This document shows, one piece after another, positions 18,304 to 29,398 of a stretch of 64,000 bases of DNA. This stretch comes from Streptomyces lincolnensis. Lineage in GTDB: Bacteria > Actinomycetota > Actinomycetes > Streptomycetales > Streptomycetaceae. Numbering within the stretch: position 1 is the first letter of the stretch; each line of letters begins with the position of its first letter. The stretch covers positions 6,448,001 through 6,512,000 of the forward strand of contig NZ_CP016438.1 of the NCBI RefSeq assembly GCF_001685355.1, read 5' to 3'. The notes under the pieces were generated by a model. That model saw only the letters and a program-made list of their open reading frames with translations, was not told where the DNA came from and searched no databases. The position numbers were made by a program, and so were the translations under genes.

Positions 18304-18987
18304 GTGGACCTTCAGAAGAAGACCGAACCGCCGGCCACCGACATGCGCGCCTCGGACGCCGAGCGCGACCGCATCGCCGACATGCTGCGGGAGGCCCTCG
18401 CCGAGGGGCGCCTGACCGCCGACGAGCACGCCGAGCGCGTCGAGGGGGTGCTGAACGCCAAGACGGTCGGCGAACTGGAGGTCTTCATACGGGACCTGCC
18501 GGCCGCCCATCGGCAGCACGCCACCGCGGCCTACGCCCCGGCCCCCAACCGCCCCACGGACGCGATCCCGCACGAACCCGACGACAACGTGGTGGCGGTC
18601 TTCAGCAGCGCGGCCCGCAAGGGCCGCCGCCGCGCGGGCCGCCGGATCCACGCGTACGCGATCTTCGGCTGCGTCGAGATCGATCTCAGCGAGGCGATCT
18701 TCGAGTACCGCCAGGTCGTGATCAAGGCGTTCGCGGTCTTCGGCACGGTCGAGGTCCGCGTCCCGGAGAACGTCTCACTGCGCAGCGCGGGCGGCGGTGT
18801 GCTCGGCAACTTCGAGGTGGACACCGTCGACTCGACCGACGCCGACGCCCCGGTCGTCTTCGTGGACGGCTGGGCCGTGCTGGGCAATGTCGAGGCGCGG
18901 CCGAAACGGGGCAAGCTCGTCGCGGACATTCTCGATCGCGTGCAGCACAAGCTCGACAAGAGTTTGCGCAAGCACTTCGATCATTGA
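18304..18987 (+). CDS. DUF1707 domain protein
   Basis: The protein has 227 residues from a GTG at 18304. The first 50 residues are a DUF1707 domain (Met-Arg-Ala-Ser-Asp-Ala-Glu-Arg, then Leu-x-Glu-Gly-Arg-Leu). The C-terminal half (about 110-200) is a beta-rich LiaF/DUF2154-like domain with repeated Val-x-Val and Gly-Asn-Val strands. There is no membrane segment. DUF1707 proteins are frequent in actinobacteria and some are linked to envelope stress or differentiation. The gene is divergent from the fumarase. Confidence 0.8.
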   Translation: MDLQKKTEPPATDMRASDAERDRIADMLREALAEGRLTADEHAERVEGVLNAKTVGELEVFIRDLPAAHRQHATAAYAPAPNRPTDAIPHEPDDNVVAVFSSAARKGRRRAGRRIHAYAIFGCVEIDLSEAIFEYRQVVIKAFAVFGTVEVRVPENVSLRSAGGGVLGNFEVDTVDSTDADAPVVFVDGWAVLGNVEARPKRGKLVADILDRVQHKLDKSLRKHFDH

Positions 18988-19161
18988 CGGTTGTGAATTC
19001 GACGGCATGTGGAGCGCGCGGGTCCCTCGGGCGCTCGCGCACACCGGTGCACGAAAGCCCCCGGAATCCAGCGGTTCGGAACTCAGTGCATAGGCGTGCG
19101 CACAGCGGGTAGGGCTTGCTGCATCGTCTCTCGCTCGCGAAGCCGTCGTCAGGAGTAGACC

Positions 19162-19536
19162 GTGCTGCAACCGCCGCATTCGTCCCTGCAGGTAGCTGCC
19201 GTTCCGGCCCAGCGGGTGCCAGTGCGGGACAGGGACCAAGACGCACCCTGGCACACCGAGGCGGTGTGCCGGCGTGACGAGGCCGGCCTGTTCTTCGCAC
19301 CCTCCAAAGAACCCACCGCCGCCCGGCTCTCCCGGGAGGAGGCCGCTAAGCGTGTCTGCGGGGGCTGTCCCGTCATGGTCGAGTGCCGAGAGCACGCTCT
19401 CCTCCAACCGGAGCCCTACGGCGTCTGGGGCGGCCTGACAGCGGCGGAACGCCGCGTGGTCCTCGCCCGTCGCCGCCGCCGCGACCTGGAACTCAAGAAG
19501 GCGAGGACGGCCAACCACATAGCCGCCGCGGGCTGA
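19162..19536 (+). CDS. wblI: WhiB-like iron-sulfur transcription factor
   Basis: The protein has 124 residues from a GTG at 19162. Four cluster ligands are at Cys36, Cys66, Cys69 and Cys75 in the Wbl pattern, followed by Gly-Val-Trp-Gly-Gly-Leu-Thr at 87-93 and a basic Arg-rich tail. Wbl proteins bind [4Fe-4S] and act with the principal sigma factor. The symbol is given from remembered gene order (fumarases, DUF1707, wblI, glpX in S. coelicolor), not from a search. Confidence 0.85.
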   Translation: MLQPPHSSLQVAAVPAQRVPVRDRDQDAPWHTEAVCRRDEAGLFFAPSKEPTAARLSREEAAKRVCGGCPVMVECREHALLQPEPYGVWGGLTAAERRVVLARRRRRDLELKKARTANHIAAAG

Positions 19537-19557
19537 CGCGGCCCTGAAGCAGGAAGA

Positions 19558-19588
19558 GGGCGCCCCCACCGCACCGGGGGCGCCCCTT
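19558..19588. terminator. Bidirectional terminator between wblI and glpX
   Basis: A 10-bp stem (GGGCGCCCCC and complement, 8-base loop) followed by CTT lies 22 bp after the wblI stop, between convergent genes. Confidence 0.75.
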
Positions 19589-19630
19589 CTCCTTCACGCG
19601 CTCCACCTACTGGGGGCGCGCTCAGCCTGC

Positions 19631-19680
19631 TTCGCGCGGTCGAACTGCCTCGCGCGGTCGGACTACTTCGCGCGGTCGAA
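19631..19680. repeat. 18-bp tandem repeat across the glpX stop codon
   Basis: The core TTCGCGCGGTCGAA occurs at 19631-19644 and 19667-19680, with a variant (CTCGCGCGGTCGGA) at 19649-19662, so the period is 18 bp. The right-hand copy codes for the last residues of GlpX; the other two lie just past the stop in the same frame. Confidence 0.7.
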
Positions 19681-20697
19681 GTCGATCGCGCTGTAGGCCC
19701 GCAGCTTGCTCAGCCGGTGCTCGGAGTCGATCCTGCGCACCGTCCCCGACTTGGACCGCATCACGATCGAGTCGGTCGTGGCCGTCTCCGACCGGTACCG
19801 GACACCCCGCAGCAGCTCCCCGTCGGTGATGCCCGTGGCGACGAAGAACACGTTCTCCCCGGAGACCAGGTCGTCGGTCATCAGCACCCGATCGAGATCA
19901 TGCCCGGCGTCGATCGCCCGCTGCCGCTCCGCGTCGTCCTTGGGCCACAGCTTCCCCTGGATCGTGCCGCCCAGGCACTTCACCGCACAGGCCGAGATGA
20001 TCCCCTCGGGCGTGCCGCCGACCCCGAGCAGCAGATCGACCCCGGTGCCCTCGCGCAGCGCCAGGATCGACCCGGCCACGTCGCCGTCGGAGATCAGCTT
20101 GATGCGCGCCCCGGTGTCCCGGATCTCCTTGATGATGCCCTCGTGTCGCGGCCGGTCGAGGATGACGACGGTCACGTCCTCCGGCGTGGACCGCTTGGCC
20201 TTGGCGACCCGGCGGATGTTCACGGACACGGGCGCGTCGATGTCGACGAAGTCGGCGGCCTCGGGCCCGGTGACCAGCTTGTCCATGTAGAAGACGGCGG
20301 ACGGGTCGAACATGGAGCCCCGGTCGGCCGCCGCGAGGACGGCGATCGCGTTGGTCATGCCCTTGGCCGTCAGCGTGGTCCCGTCGATCGGGTCGACGGC
20401 GATGTCGCACTCCGGCCCGGTCCCGTCACCGACCCGCTCCCCGTTGAAGAGCATCGGCGCCTCGTCCTTCTCGCCCTCCCCGATGACGACGACGCCGTTC
20501 ATCGACACGGTCTGGACGAGGGTCCGCATGGCGCGCACCGCGGCACCGTCGGCGCCGTTCTTGTCGCCCCGGCCGACCCAGCGGCCCGCGGCCATCGCCG
20601 CGGCTTCGGTGACCCGGACGAGTTCCAGGGCGAGGTTCCGGTCGGGGGCCTCGGAGGGGACTTCGAGTTCGGAGGGCAGATGATGATGCTCGGTCAT
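19663..20697 (-). CDS. glpX: Class II fructose-1,6-bisphosphatase
   Basis: The protein has 344 residues. It hydrolyses fructose-1,6-bisphosphate in gluconeogenesis. GlpX signatures are clear: Trp-Val-Gly-Arg-Gly-Asp-Lys-Asn near residue 40, Gly-Glu-Gly-Glu-Lys-Asp-Glu-Ala, and Asp-Pro-Ile-Asp-Gly-Thr-Thr for metal and substrate binding. Length is normal. It is the usual gluconeogenic FBPase of actinobacteria. It converges on wblI across a terminator. Confidence 0.95.
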   Translation of the reverse strand: MTEHHHLPSELEVPSEAPDRNLALELVRVTEAAAMAAGRWVGRGDKNGADGAAVRAMRTLVQTVSMNGVVVIGEGEKDEAPMLFNGERVGDGTGPECDIAVDPIDGTTLTAKGMTNAIAVLAAADRGSMFDPSAVFYMDKLVTGPEAADFVDIDAPVSVNIRRVAKAKRSTPEDVTVVILDRPRHEGIIKEIRDTGARIKLISDGDVAGSILALREGTGVDLLLGVGGTPEGIISACAVKCLGGTIQGKLWPKDDAERQRAIDAGHDLDRVLMTDDLVSGENVFFVATGITDGELLRGVRYRSETATTDSIVMRSKSGTVRRIDSEHRLSKLRAYSAIDFDRAK

Positions 20698-20823
20698 CGG
20701 AGCGCACCTTTCTGATACGACGACGGCCGGATGAGGGTTCGACCGTCGACTCTATCGTCAGTCCGACAAAATGAGCAGGGGACCCCACGGATGAGCGGAC
20801 CGGGCACCTGCGACGATAGGGGC

Positions 20824-21345
20824 GTGGCAGGTTCGAACGGTAAGCAGAAGTCGGTCCGCAACATGGTCCTCTCGCTGGGGGTGACCATCCTCGCGGCGGG
20901 AGTCGTCTATCTCTTCGTCCCGCATGACGACTCCGCCCCGGACCTCCCGAAGGTCGACTACCGCGTCGAGCTGCTGACGGCCCGGCGCGCGGCCTCCTAC
21001 CCGGTGGCGGCGCCCGCGGACCTGCCCGCCGGCTGGAAGGCGACCTCCGTGCGCTTCGACGGCCAGGAGTTCGACGTCTGGCATCTGGGCTTCCACACCT
21101 CCGACGGTCAGTACGTGCAGGTCGAGCAGTCGACTCAGAAGCCGTCGGCGTTCATCGACGAGGCCACCCAGGGCGGCGAGGAGTCGACGACCACCCGCCG
21201 CATCGACGGCCGGACCTGGACGCGCTACACCGGCGGCCGCTACGACGCCCTGGTCCTTGAGGAGAAGGGCTCGACCACCGTGGTGGCGGGCACGGCCTCG
21301 CTCGCGCAGCTGGAGGAGATGGCCGGGGCGCTCAAGACGGCCTGA
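20824..21345 (+). CDS. DUF4245 membrane-anchored protein
   Basis: The protein has 173 residues from a GTG at 20824, preceded by ATAGGGGC. An ATG at 20791 is in frame but has no better site. One membrane segment (about 14-33) is followed by an extracytoplasmic domain with Trp-Lys-Ala-Thr-Ser-Val-Arg-Phe and a Trp-His-Leu-Gly-Phe block, as in DUF4245. Function is unknown. It is divergent from glpX and ends at a strong terminator. Confidence 0.8.
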   Translation: MAGSNGKQKSVRNMVLSLGVTILAAGVVYLFVPHDDSAPDLPKVDYRVELLTARRAASYPVAAPADLPAGWKATSVRFDGQEFDVWHLGFHTSDGQYVQVEQSTQKPSAFIDEATQGGEESTTTRRIDGRTWTRYTGGRYDALVLEEKGSTTVVAGTASLAQLEEMAGALKTA

Positions 21346-21363
21346 CGTACGCGAGTACGCGAG

Positions 21364-21395
21364 AAGGCCCCCGGCGCCGATGCCGGGGGCCTTTC
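21364..21395. terminator. Bidirectional terminator
   Basis: A 12-bp perfect stem (AAGGCCCCCGGC and complement, 6-base loop) followed by TCT lies 18 bp past the DUF4245 gene and faces the convergent nitroreductase gene. Confidence 0.8.
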
Positions 21396-21442
21396 TCATG
21401 CGTCACGCCGGGGGTGTGCCTCGCGGCGACAGGCGCCGAGGC

Positions 21443-22033
21443 TCAGACCGTGGTGACGACCTCGTCGTAGGTCAGACGCGGGGAGCGCGGGAACCAGGCG
21501 TCCTCGCCCGGCTTGCCGATGTTGACCACCATCAGGGGGGTGTGGTCGCCGTCCAGGAACTCCTTCTGGACGCCGGCGAAGTCGAGGCCGGTCATCGGGC
21601 CGGCGGCGAGGCCGGCGGCGCGGACGCCGATGATGAAGTACGCGGCCTGGAGGGCGGCGTTCAGCCCGGCGGCGCCTTCGCGGGCCGGACGCTCGCTGAA
21701 GAAGAGGTCCTTGGCCTGCGGGAAGTGCGGGAAGAGCTCCGGCAGTTCCTCGTGGAACTCGTTGTCCGCGGAGAGGATCGCGACCAGCGGGGCGGTGGCG
21801 GTCTTCGGCTGGTTGCCCTCGGCCATGTGCTGGACCAGGCGCTCGCGGGCCTCGGCGGAGCGGACCAGGGTGATGCGCAGCGGGCTCTGGTTGAAGGCGG
21901 TCGGACCGAACTTGACCAGGTCGTAGATCGCCTGCACCTGCTCGTCGGTCACCGGCTCGTCGGTGAAGGTGTTGGCGGTGCGGGCCTCGCGGAACAGCAG
22001 GTCCTGAGCGGCGGGGTCGAGAACGAGAGACAT
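21443..22033 (-). CDS. RutE-like nitroreductase family protein (chromosomal copy)
   Basis: This 196-residue FMN-dependent oxidoreductase belongs to the malonic semialdehyde reductase (RutE/HadB) group. Asp-Leu-Leu-Phe-Arg-Glu-Ala-Arg-Thr-Ala-Asn is near the N-terminus. Pro-Thr-Ala-Phe-Asn-Gln-Ser-Pro-Leu-Arg binds the flavin phosphate. Gly-Pro-Met-Thr-Gly-Leu-Asp-Phe is near residue 155. The start at 22033 has GAAGG seven bases upstream. A close paralogue sits inside the biosynthetic cluster at 54166. Confidence 0.85.
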   Translation of the reverse strand: MSLVLDPAAQDLLFREARTANTFTDEPVTDEQVQAIYDLVKFGPTAFNQSPLRITLVRSAEARERLVQHMAEGNQPKTATAPLVAILSADNEFHEELPELFPHFPQAKDLFFSERPAREGAAGLNAALQAAYFIIGVRAAGLAAGPMTGLDFAGVQKEFLDGDHTPLMVVNIGKPGEDAWFPRSPRLTYDEVVTTV

Positions 22034-22174
22034 GATCAACCTTCTGGGGACGCACGTCGGACCCCGAAACGGACCGGGGACCGGTTGACGTCCTCGACGG
22101 TACGTCAGTGAAGTTCAACCTTCAACTAAAGCGGGGGTGTGGTGACCCGCTTCACAGGCCGGACATCCTGAGCC

Positions 22175-22435
22175 CTACTCGGAGGGCTCCTCGCCGGAGC
22201 CGTCCCCGTCCCCGGAATCCTCGGCGAGCGCCGCGTCCAGCCGGGCCCGCGCCCCGTCCAGCCACCGACGGCACACCTTGGCCAGCTCCTCGCCCCGCTC
22301 CCAGAGCGCGAGGGACTCCTCCAGCGTCGTACCGCCCGCCTCCAGCCGCCGTACGACCTCGATCAGCTCGTCCCGCGCCTGCTCGTACCCGAGCGCCTCG
22401 GTCACGGCCGCCGTCTCCTCCACCTTGCTGGTCAT
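22175..22435 (-). CDS. xseB: Exodeoxyribonuclease VII small subunit
   Basis: The protein has 86 residues. It has the XseB core [10 protein letters not shown], then Val-Arg-Arg-Leu-Glu-Ala-Gly, then a helix ending Trp-Glu-Arg-Gly-Glu-Glu-Leu. The acidic tail is typical of actinobacterial XseB. It forms the single-strand exonuclease with the adjacent xseA product, 38 bp upstream on the same strand. Confidence 0.9.
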   Translation of the reverse strand: MTSKVEETAAVTEALGYEQARDELIEVVRRLEAGGTTLEESLALWERGEELAKVCRRWLDGARARLDAALAEDSGDGDGSGEEPSE

Positions 22436-22473
22436 CCGCCCACCCTATGCACCGACTCGGACATCGAGATTCC

Positions 22474-23682
22474 CTACGACTCGACCCGGACGACGAACTC
22501 GCCCTCGGCCACCCGCGCCCGCAGCACCTCGTCCCCGGTCACCTCGCCGGGATCGCGCACGACATGCCCGTCGGACCTCTGGAGGACGGCGTACCCCCGC
22601 TTCAGGGTCGCGGCGGGGGAGAGGGCCACCACGCGCGCGTGGGTGTGCGTCAGCTCCGAGTCGGCGCGGTCGAGGAGATGCCCGACGGTGCGCCGGCCGC
22701 GGTCGAGCAGGGAGGCCACGTGGTCGGCCCGCTCGTCGATCATCCGGTGCGGATCCTCTATCGACGGCCGCGCCAGCGCGTGGGCGAGCCCGCGCTCCTC
22801 CCGGTCGACGAACGCCATGACACACCGCCGCGCCCGGTCCCGCAGCAACCGCACCCGCTCGTACTCCTCCCCGACATCCGGTACGACCTTCTTGGCGGCG
22901 TCGGTGGGGGTGGAGGCCCGCAGGTCGGCGACGTGGTCCAGCAGCGGGTTGTCCGGCTCGTGCCCGATGGCGGACACGACCGGTGTACGGCACTCGGCGA
23001 CGGTCCGCACCAGCTGCTCGTCGGAGAACGGCAGCAGGTCCTCCACGCTGCCGCCGCCGCGGGCGACGATGATCACGTCGACGTCGTCGAGCGCGTCGAG
23101 CTCCTTGACGGCCTGCACGACCTGCGGCACGGCGTGCACACCCTGGACGGCGACATTGCGCACCTCGAAGCGGACGGCCGGCCAGCGGTGCCGGGCGTTC
23201 TCCAGGACGTCCCGCTCGGCCGCCGAGGCCCGCCCGCACACCAGCCCCACGAGCTGCGGCAGAAACGGCAACGGCTTCTTCCGCTCGGGCGCGAACAGCC
23301 CCTCCGCGGCCAGCGACTTCTTCAACCGCTCCAGCCGCGCGAGCAGTTCGCCCATCCCCACGGGCCTTATCTCGGCGGCCCGCAGCGACAACTGCCCCCG
23401 CGGCGCGTACCACTCGGGCTTCGCCTGGACGACCACCCGGGCGCCCTCGCTCACCACATCGGCGACCGCGTCGAACACCTGCCGATAACAGGTGACGCTC
23501 ACCGAGATGTCGTACGACGGATCACGCAGTGTCAGGAACACGACCCCCGCGCCCGGCCGGCGCGACAACTGGGTGATCTGCCCCTCGACCCACACGGCAC
23601 CGAGCCGATCGATCCACCCGCCGATGAGCCGCGACACCTCGCCGACCGGCAGGGGCGTTTCCGCGGACGTGTTGAGAGCCAT
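22474..23682 (-). CDS. xseA: Exodeoxyribonuclease VII large subunit
   Basis: The protein has 402 residues, normal for XseA. An N-terminal OB fold (about 15-110) carries Val-Glu-Gly-Gln-Ile-Thr-Gln. The catalytic region has [14 protein letters not shown] and Ala-Ile-Gly-His-Glu-Pro-Asp. The C-terminus is helical. It degrades single-stranded DNA during repair, with XseB. It is in operon with xseB. Confidence 0.95.
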   Translation of the reverse strand: MALNTSAETPLPVGEVSRLIGGWIDRLGAVWVEGQITQLSRRPGAGVVFLTLRDPSYDISVSVTCYRQVFDAVADVVSEGARVVVQAKPEWYAPRGQLSLRAAEIRPVGMGELLARLERLKKSLAAEGLFAPERKKPLPFLPQLVGLVCGRASAAERDVLENARHRWPAVRFEVRNVAVQGVHAVPQVVQAVKELDALDDVDVIIVARGGGSVEDLLPFSDEQLVRTVAECRTPVVSAIGHEPDNPLLDHVADLRASTPTDAAKKVVPDVGEEYERVRLLRDRARRCVMAFVDREERGLAHALARPSIEDPHRMIDERADHVASLLDRGRRTVGHLLDRADSELTHTHARVVALSPAATLKRGYAVLQRSDGHVVRDPGEVTGDEVLRARVAEGEFVVRVES

Positions 23683-23775
23683 GCCGCGAGCGTAACGCCA
23701 GGGTCCGACAACACACCGTCACCGCCCACCACCACTCGACGACCGACGGCGCCTGTCACGGTCGGCCCCGCTCGC

Positions 23776-23960
23776 GCTACCCGTCGGCCGGTCCGCGCCC
23801 CCGCTGTGCCACCAGCACCACCACCCCGACCGCGAACCACACCGCCCCGACCACCTGCGCCGCCCCCAACGCCTCCACGATCACGGCGATCGTGATCACC
23901 GCCCCCACGACCGGCACGAATACATGCCACGACCAGCCGGCCGGCCTGCTCCGCCGACGA
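23776..23960 (-). pseudogene. Duplicated 3' end of the adjacent permease gene
   Basis: This segment translates to about 59 residues that match the last 60 residues of the permease ending at 23988 and stop at the same place (Arg-Gly-Arg-Gly-Pro-Ala-Asp-Gly then stop). The two copies start about 211 bp apart. A few differences (Ser to Leu, Arg-His-Val-Leu to Trp-His-Val-Phe) show the duplication is not brand new. It has no start codon or ribosome site and is a remnant. It occupies most of the 305 bp between xseA and the permease. Confidence 0.8.
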
Positions 23961-23987
23961 CGCGTGTCGCGGTCGACCCCGCTCGCG

Positions 23988-25358
23988 CTACCCGTCGGCC
24001 GGTCCGCGCCCCCGCTGTGCCACCAGCACCACCACCCCGACCGCGAACCACACCGCCCCGACCACTTGCGCCGCCCCCGACGCCTCCACGATCACGGCGA
24101 TCGTGATCACCGCGCCCGCCACCGGGACGAGCACGTGCCGCCACCAGCTGACCGGGCCGCCTCGGCGCCGTACCGCGAACCAGGTCACCACGCTCGCGTG
24201 CAGGAGGGTGAAGGCCGTGAGGGCGCCGATGTCGACGACCGACACCAGGTGGTCCATGCCGTCGTCCCGGCGGGCCGCCCAGACGGCCGCGACCAGGGTG
24301 ATGACGGCCGCGCACAGCAGGGCGATCCTCGGTACCCCGGAATCCGTCTTCGACAGGGCCCGCGGCAGCCGCCGGTCGCGGCCCATCGCGAACAGCAGCC
24401 GTCCCGCGGCCGCCTGGCCGGCCAGTGCCGCGAAAGCCGCCCCGATGGCCTTGCTCACGGCCACCAGATCGTGCAGCCACGTTCCGACCGAGGCGTCCAC
24501 GGCGTCGTAGAACGCGGAACCCTGACGGCCGGGATCGGCCGCGAGCCGTGCCGAGGACAGCGGCTCCAGGAGCGCCACGAGGTAGGTCTGCGCGATGAAC
24601 AGCACGCCCGCGAGGGCGAGACAGAACAGCACCGCCCGCGCCACCTTCCGCGAGCCGCCGGTGACCTCCTCGGCGAAGGAGGCGATCGCGTCGAAGCCGA
24701 GGTAGGACAGGACCGCGATCGACACCGCGCCGATCACCGCCGACAGCGCGAACGCCCCCTGCGAGCCGTCCCCGGACAGCGGCGACAGCCACCCCCGCTG
24801 CGCCCCGTCCCGCGCGAGGACGACCGCCGCGGAGACCACGAACACCAGCAGGACCACGATCTCCAGCGCCAGCACCAGAAAGCCCACGCGGGCCGCGACC
24901 CGTACGCCCCACAGGTTCAGCACGGTCGTGACGACGACCGCCAGCGCCGTCCACACCCACCGCGAGACCTCCGGGACGAGCGCGTTCATCGCGATCCCGG
25001 AGAACAGGTACGCCACCGCCGGGATGAGGAGGTAGTCCAGCAGTGCCATCCACCCGGCGACGAACCCGGCCTCCCGGCCGAGCGCCACGCGCGCGTAGGC
25101 GAACACCGACCCAGCCTGGGGGACCACCCGCACCATCTGCGCGTAGCTGAAAGCGGTGAACGCCATCGCGACGGTGGCGACGACATAGACGAGCGCGACC
25201 GCTCCGTGGGACTTCGCGTCCAGGGTGCCGTACACGCCGACGGGAGCCATCGGCGCGATGAACAGCAGCCCGTAGACGACCAGGTCACGGAAGCCGAGGC
25301 TCCGTCGCAGGCCCTCTCCCTCGTGGGCCGTACGTTCCGCCGTATCCGCCTGGGACAT
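23988..25358 (-). CDS. APC superfamily amino acid permease
   Basis: The protein has 456 residues. The ATG at 25358 follows GGCGGAGG, so the in-frame extension to 25406 is not used. About 12 membrane helices are visible. The first carries the APC motif Leu-Leu-Phe-Ile-Ala-Pro-Met-Ala-Pro. It likely imports an amino acid or amine by proton or ion coupling; substrate unknown. The last 60 residues are duplicated immediately downstream. Confidence 0.85.
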   Translation of the reverse strand: MSQADTAERTAHEGEGLRRSLGFRDLVVYGLLFIAPMAPVGVYGTLDAKSHGAVALVYVVATVAMAFTAFSYAQMVRVVPQAGSVFAYARVALGREAGFVAGWMALLDYLLIPAVAYLFSGIAMNALVPEVSRWVWTALAVVVTTVLNLWGVRVAARVGFLVLALEIVVLLVFVVSAAVVLARDGAQRGWLSPLSGDGSQGAFALSAVIGAVSIAVLSYLGFDAIASFAEEVTGGSRKVARAVLFCLALAGVLFIAQTYLVALLEPLSSARLAADPGRQGSAFYDAVDASVGTWLHDLVAVSKAIGAAFAALAGQAAAGRLLFAMGRDRRLPRALSKTDSGVPRIALLCAAVITLVAAVWAARRDDGMDHLVSVVDIGALTAFTLLHASVVTWFAVRRRGGPVSWWRHVLVPVAGAVITIAVIVEASGAAQVVGAVWFAVGVVVLVAQRGRGPADG

Positions 25359-25484
25359 CACGCCTCCGCCGGTGCCTCGCCCGTCCCGCTCGTACCCACC
25401 CGTCACAGTCCACCGTCAGTCTCCCCACCATCCCGGCACCCACGCGATCTCCGACGCGCCGAACGCGGCCTTACGATGGGACGC

Positions 25485-26486
25485 ATGACTGCTTCGCCTG
25501 GCCGCCGTGTCCTGCTCGCCGCCCCCCGGGGCTACTGCGCGGGTGTGGACCGCGCCGTGATCGCCGTCGAGAAAGCCCTGGAGCAGTACGGCGCTCCGGT
25601 GTACGTCCGGCACGAGATCGTCCACAACAAGTACGTCGTGCAGACCCTGGAGAAGAAGGGCGCCATCTTCGTCGAACGGACGGAGGAGGTCCCCCCGGGC
25701 AACATCGTCATGTTCTCCGCGCACGGCGTCGCCCCCGTCGTCCACGAGGAGGCCGCGCGCGGGCAGCTCGCCACCATCGACGCGACCTGCCCCCTGGTCA
25801 CCAAGGTCCACAAGGAAGCCGTCCGCTTTGCCAACGAGGACTACGACATCCTCCTGATCGGGCACGAGGGCCACGAAGAGGTCATCGGCACCTCCGGCGA
25901 GGCGCCCGACCACATCCAGCTCGTCGACGGCCCCGAGGACGTCGCCAAGGTCGAGGTCCGCGACCCGTCGAAGATCGTCTGGCTCTCCCAGACCACGCTG
26001 AGCGTGGACGAGACGATGGAGACCGTCGACGCGCTCAAGGAGAAGTTCCCGCAGCTGATCTCGCCGCCCAGCGACGACATCTGCTACGCCACGCAGAACC
26101 GTCAGCTCGCGGTGAAGCAGATGGGCGCCGAGGCCGAGCTCGTCATCGTGGTCGGCTCCCGCAACTCCTCCAACTCCGTGCGGCTCGTCGAGGTCGCCAA
26201 GCTGGCCGGCGCCCGCGAGGCCTACCTCGTGGACTTCGCCAGTGAGATCGGCGAGGCCTGGCTGGAGGGCGTCACGACCGTCGGCGTCACCTCCGGCGCC
26301 TCCGTGCCCGAGGTGCTGGTCGAGGAGGTCCTGGAGTGGCTGTCCGAGCGCGGCTACGGGGACGTCGAACTGGTCAAGGCGGCCGAGGAGTCCATCACCT
26401 TCTCGCTGCCGAAGGAGCTGCGCCGTGACCTGCGCGAGGAGGCGGCGGCGCTGATCGCGGAGCGCACGAACCCCACGGGGGCGTGA
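25485..26486 (+). CDS. ispH: 4-hydroxy-3-methylbut-2-enyl diphosphate reductase
   Basis: The protein has 333 residues. It makes IPP and DMAPP from HMBPP, the last step of the MEP isoprenoid pathway, using a [4Fe-4S] cluster. The three cluster cysteines are Cys18 (Arg-Gly-Tyr-Cys-Ala-Gly), Cys102 (Ala-Thr-Cys-Pro-Leu-Val) and Cys200 (Asp-Asp-Ile-Cys-Tyr-Ala-Thr). The substrate-binding His and Ser residues in Gly-His-Glu-Gly-His and Ser-Arg-Asn-Ser-Ser-Asn-Ser are present. The ATG at 25485 is chosen; another at 25476 is possible. Confidence 0.96.
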   Translation: MTASPGRRVLLAAPRGYCAGVDRAVIAVEKALEQYGAPVYVRHEIVHNKYVVQTLEKKGAIFVERTEEVPPGNIVMFSAHGVAPVVHEEAARGQLATIDATCPLVTKVHKEAVRFANEDYDILLIGHEGHEEVIGTSGEAPDHIQLVDGPEDVAKVEVRDPSKIVWLSQTTLSVDETMETVDALKEKFPQLISPPSDDICYATQNRQLAVKQMGAEAELVIVVGSRNSSNSVRLVEVAKLAGAREAYLVDFASEIGEAWLEGVTTVGVTSGASVPEVLVEEVLEWLSERGYGDVELVKAAEESITFSLPKELRRDLREEAAALIAERTNPTGA

Positions 26487-26549
26487 GCCCGGTGCGCTGA
26501 GCGCCCCCTCGGGGGCGTGACTGTCAGTCCTCCGTCGTAACGTAGGGCC

Positions 26550-27296
<747 letters not shown>

Positions 27297-27335
27297 ATCA
27301 GCGCCTGAATCAGCGCCCGGGCCAGGCCCGGCGGG

Positions 27336-27947
27336 TCACGCGGTCGGGCGGTTCCTGGCGGCGACGGCCCGGCGGGCCATCAGGTGGAGCTTCCGTACGG
27401 TCGCGATGAGCCCGGCGACGAGTGTTCCGCCGTAGAGCCAGCCCGCCTGGGTCGCCAGGGCGGTGAACAGGCCCATCAGGCGGCCGCTCACCCCGCCGGT
27501 GTTGTCGGCCACGGGGAACAGGCCCACGGTGAAGGCGATGGGCACGATGATGGGGGCGGTCAGCAGGTCGCCCCGGCGGATCCAGAGCGCGGTCAGCGCG
27601 CACACCGGGACGAACAGCACGCCGTACACCGTCAGCGACGAGCCGAACAGCAGCGCGTCCACACAGCCGAGCAGGAACATCAGCGCCCCGCAGAACAGCC
27701 CGCCGCCGAGCCCGGTGAGCCGGGGGTTGGGCATCCGCCGTACGGCCTGGAGCAGGGGCGGGCCGGAGGGCCGTACCGGCGAGGGACGGCGCTGGGGCGC
27801 GTCGCCGCGGGGCGGCGCACCGGTTCTGCCGGGTCGCGCCGGCCGCTGCGGACGGGCGCTCGCGGCCCGAGCCGCCTGCGGCGGCAGGGGCGACGGCGCA
27901 TCGCGTCGCGTTCCGTACTGCGGGGGTCGCGTCCTGTGTTGCTCCAC
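27336..27947 (-). CDS. DUF6542-like membrane protein
   Basis: The protein has 203 residues. The N-terminal 75 residues are Pro/Arg-rich and probably cytoplasmic. About four hydrophobic segments follow from residue 78 to 185. The basic C-terminus (Arg-Lys-Leu-His-Leu-Met-Ala-Arg-Arg) suggests an in-facing tail. It resembles the actinobacterial DUF6542 family that often sits near ychF. No function is known. It is divergent from ychF. Confidence 0.65.
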   Translation of the reverse strand: MEQHRTRPPQYGTRRDAPSPLPPQAARAASARPQRPARPGRTGAPPRGDAPQRRPSPVRPSGPPLLQAVRRMPNPRLTGLGGGLFCGALMFLLGCVDALLFGSSLTVYGVLFVPVCALTALWIRRGDLLTAPIIVPIAFTVGLFPVADNTGGVSGRLMGLFTALATQAGWLYGGTLVAGLIATVRKLHLMARRAVAARNRPTA

Positions 27948-28156
27948 TGGACCAACTTAGGTCGGTTTATGTGTCGAATCGGCCCTCAGACACGCCGTCG
28001 GCCAGACCTTGGCCAAGCGTTCGATACGTCGCCGGGGCGGGGCGGGTCAGCCCGTAGACTGGTGGATCGGACCCATGGACCGGCCCCCAGGGGCCGTCGC
28101 GCAGGTCCGCTCACGCCAGCCGCCCGCTCTCCTCTCTCACTCCGGGAAGTCGCACC

Positions 28157-29245
<1,089 letters not shown>

Positions 29246-29294
29246 CGGGTGCTCTGTCGCCACGTCGTTGGTCTGGCAAACACGCAGGTCAGAG

Positions 29295-29320
29295 GGGCCC
29301 GACTCTTTGGAGTCGGGCCC
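29295..29320. terminator. Intrinsic terminator after ychF
   Basis: An 11-bp perfect stem (GGGCCCGACTC and complement) with a 4-base loop, followed by a T-containing tract, lies 50 bp past the ychF stop. It marks the end of the core block. Confidence 0.8.
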
Positions 29321-29343
29321 TGGTTCTTTCCCGCTCCGACAGG

Positions 29344-29374
29344 GTAACGTCTATGTTACTAACATTGTTGTTAG
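29344..29374. promoter_or_regulatory. Two linked inverted repeats upstream of the ATPase gene
   Basis: GTAAC-6-GTTAC (29344-29359) and CTAAC-6-GTTAG (29359-29374) abut each other in an AT-rich patch 25-55 bp upstream of the GTG at 29399. The equal arms and spacers suggest a repressor or activator site over the promoter. No cognate regulator is evident. Confidence 0.45.
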
Positions 29375-29398
29375 TGTCATGCGTGGAGGTCGGCAGAC

